Assembly: GCA_014649355.1 (NCBI GenBank)
Contig: BMSW01000011.1
Coordinates: 124,001 to 188,000, forward strand
Origin: Streptomyces althioticus
GTDB lineage: Bacteria > Actinomycetota > Actinomycetes > Streptomycetales > Streptomycetaceae
Direction: 5' to 3'
Length of the DNA stretch: 64,000 nt
In this document: one piece after another, positions 62,930-64,000 of the stretch
How the letters are laid out: each line of letters opens with the position of its first letter
Position numbering within the stretch: position 1 is the stretch's first letter
Program-made: the position numbers and the translations under genes
The notes under the pieces: model-generated
The model's input: the letters and a program-made list of their open reading frames with translations, nothing else
What the model was told of the DNA's origin: nothing
The model's database searches: none

Positions 62930-64000
62930 CCGCCGTCGGCTGGCTCCCCGCGGACGTCGAGGACCTGTTCGGCGCGCAGGCCACGGCGGAGGAGGCGTAC
63001 GGCGTCCTCACCGTCGACGTGCCGTCCGACTCCTGGATCCCCGCCCTCGAAGCCGCCCGCGACCGCCTCGGCTGCACCTTCTTCGACTGGCTCAGCGCCG
63101 TCGACGAACCCGGCACCGGCTTCCGCGTGACCGCCCACGTCGCCGCCCTCGCCCCGGTACGGCGGCTGCTGCTGCGCACCACCGTGCCGCACGAGGCCCC
63201 CGTCCTGCCGTCCGCCGTGGACGTCTACGCGGGCGCGGCCTGGCACGAACGCGAGACCCACGAGATGTTCGGCGTCGAGTTCACCGGGCACCCCGGCCTC
63301 GACCACCTGCTGCTGCCCGACAACTTCGAGGGCCACCCGCTGCGCAAGGACTTCGTCCTCGCGGCCCGGGTCGCCAAGGCGTGGCCCGGCGCCAAGGAAC
63401 CGGGGGAGTCGGAGCACGGCGGACCCAAGCGGCGCCAGATGCTGCCGCCGGGCGTGCCCGACCCGAACGAGTGGGGCCCGCTCAAGGGCCAGCTCCCGCC
63501 CGCCCCGGCCCGCCCCGCCCGCCGCACGGCCACCGCGTCGGCCCGCACCCCGGGCGAACGCCCGCCGCGCCGCACCCGCTCCGTCTCCGAGGGCTCGGCG
63601 AGCCAGACGGCGGGGACGCCCACCGGCACGGGCGCTGAGGCGGCGGAGGTGACCGACGCGGCCGAGTCCCGGACGCCTGTCAGGCCGCGTCGGTCGCGGT
63701 CGGTTTCGGAGGGGTCCGCGAGTCAGAGGGGAGCGGGCAACTCGGAGGCCGGTGCCACCGGGAGCGGCGCGCCTCGTCGGTCGCGGTCGGCGTCCGAGGG
63801 TTCCGCGAGCGGGCGGCCGGACGCGCCCGCGCGCCGGTCGCGCAGCGCGAGCGAGGGCTCGGCGTCGCAGCGCGAGAGCGCCCCGGGCGCGGGCGGTCCC
63901 CGCCGGGCGCGGTCCGCGTCCGAGGGCTCGGCGTCACAGCGCGCCGCACAGGACCAGCCGCCGGCCGGGGACGACGCGGCAGCGACGCCCGCCGAGGAGC
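62926..64000 (+). CDS. nuoC2: NADH-quinone oxidoreductase subunit C, second locus, with Arg/Ser repeat tail (3' end outside window)
   Basis: The ATG at 62926 overlaps the nuoB2 stop, and the frame is open to the window end, so at least 358 residues are encoded. Residues 1-190 form a normal NuoC domain with the signature ERETHEMFGVEFTGHPG and LLLPDNFEGHPLRKDFVLA. From about residue 195 the sequence becomes Pro/Arg/Ser-rich and, from residue 215, contains at least five copies of a 13-residue unit with consensus RRSRSxSEGSASQ in a Gly/Ala-rich disordered tail. Usual NuoC proteins end near residue 200-250, so the tail is a large and unusual addition. Confidence 0.9.
   Translation, partial: MTAVGWLPADVEDLFGAQATAEEAYGVLTVDVPSDSWIPALEAARDRLGCTFFDWLSAVDEPGTGFRVTAHVAALAPVRRLLLRTTVPHEAPVLPSAVDVYAGAAWHERETHEMFGVEFTGHPGLDHLLLPDNFEGHPLRKDFVLAARVAKAWPGAKEPGESEHGGPKRRQMLPPGVPDPNEWGPLKGQLPPAPARPARRTATASARTPGERPPRRTRSVSEGSASQTAGTPTGTGAEAAEVTDAAESRTPVRPRRSRSVSEGSASQRGAGNSEAGATGSGAPRRSRSASEGSASGRPDAPARRSRSASEGSASQRESAPGAGGPRRARSASEGSASQRAAQDQPPAGDDAAATPAEE
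63568..63939 (+). repeat. Repeats encoding RRSRSxSEGSASQ in nuoC2
   Basis: Five copies of a 39-base unit lie at 63568-63606, 63688-63726, 63775-63813, 63832-63870 and 63901-63939. The protein unit is conserved (RSxSEGSAS in all five) while synonymous codons vary freely between copies, so the amino acids rather than the DNA appear to be kept. The intervals between starts are 120, 87, 57 and 69 bases. Confidence 0.93.

Noticed and set aside
63568..63939. A CRISPR-like array
   Set aside because: The repeats are in-frame coding units with variable synonymous codons, unequal spacers and an open reading frame through all of them.

Overview
This is a high-G+C actinobacterial chromosome segment, almost certainly from a Streptomyces. 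The evidence is the very G/C-rich third codon positions, frequent GTG starts, four-base start/stop overlaps, futalosine-pathway menaquinone synthesis (mqnC), an LAxTG sortase substrate, a complete 14-gene nuo operon behind a Rex-type operator, and a second, separate nuo locus. From memory, the order resembles the S. coelicolor mqnC - menG - nuoA-N - recQ - polyprenyl synthase - korAB - second nuo region. No tRNA, rRNA, insertion sequence or CRISPR array was seen.

Region by region. (1) Positions 1-6920 form an accessory locus. Reading the minus strand, an apparent operon encodes a lipoprotein, a secreted protein, a 526-residue multidomain protein (helical N-terminus with a WxG motif, membrane segments, and a C-terminal tip with a caspase-like His/Cys arrangement), a small putative immunity protein, a member of a small paralogous family and a short helical WXG100-like protein. 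Facing it on the plus strand are a second member of that family, a possibly related gene, and a small ORF with a double-glycine leader. This looks like a type VII-style polymorphic toxin locus and is the best candidate here for an undescribed system. (2) 7172-10916: a membrane-LysM-BTAD protein and a prepilin peptidase. (3) 10985-17069: menaquinone genes (mqnC, menG, a menJ-like geranylgeranyl reductase) mixed with a GH18 lipoprotein, a PASTA protein and an acetyltransferase. (4) 17237-19982: a sortase-anchored surface protein and an NlpC/P60 hydrolase. (5) 20603-36826: the nuoA-N operon (complex I) with its operator and a strong terminator. (6) 36952-44533: RecQ, an M56 peptidase, fumarylacetoacetase, a HAD phosphatase, a transglycosylase under a c-di-AMP riboswitch, and the long-chain polyprenyl diphosphate synthase for the menaquinone tail. 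(7) 44789-54576: a LolA-like protein, an ABC exporter, an NAD(P)H-dependent flavin reductase, an amidase, two uncharacterised genes, a VOC protein, RarD and an NmrA-type reductase. (8) 54860-61598: the two-subunit 2-oxoacid:ferredoxin oxidoreductase and a signalling cluster of one response regulator and two paralogous histidine kinases. (9) 61839-64000: nuoA2, nuoB2 and a nuoC2 that runs off the end and carries an unusual Arg/Ser-rich repeat tail.

The unifying theme of the core genes is respiration. MqnC, MenG, the reductase and the polyprenyl synthase make and modify menaquinone, complex I reduces it with NADH, and the oxidoreductase next to the second nuo locus can supply low-potential ferredoxin. 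The Rex operator ties nuo transcription to NADH/NAD+ poise. Several tandem repeats and large inverted repeats lie in gene-end regions and are listed separately.
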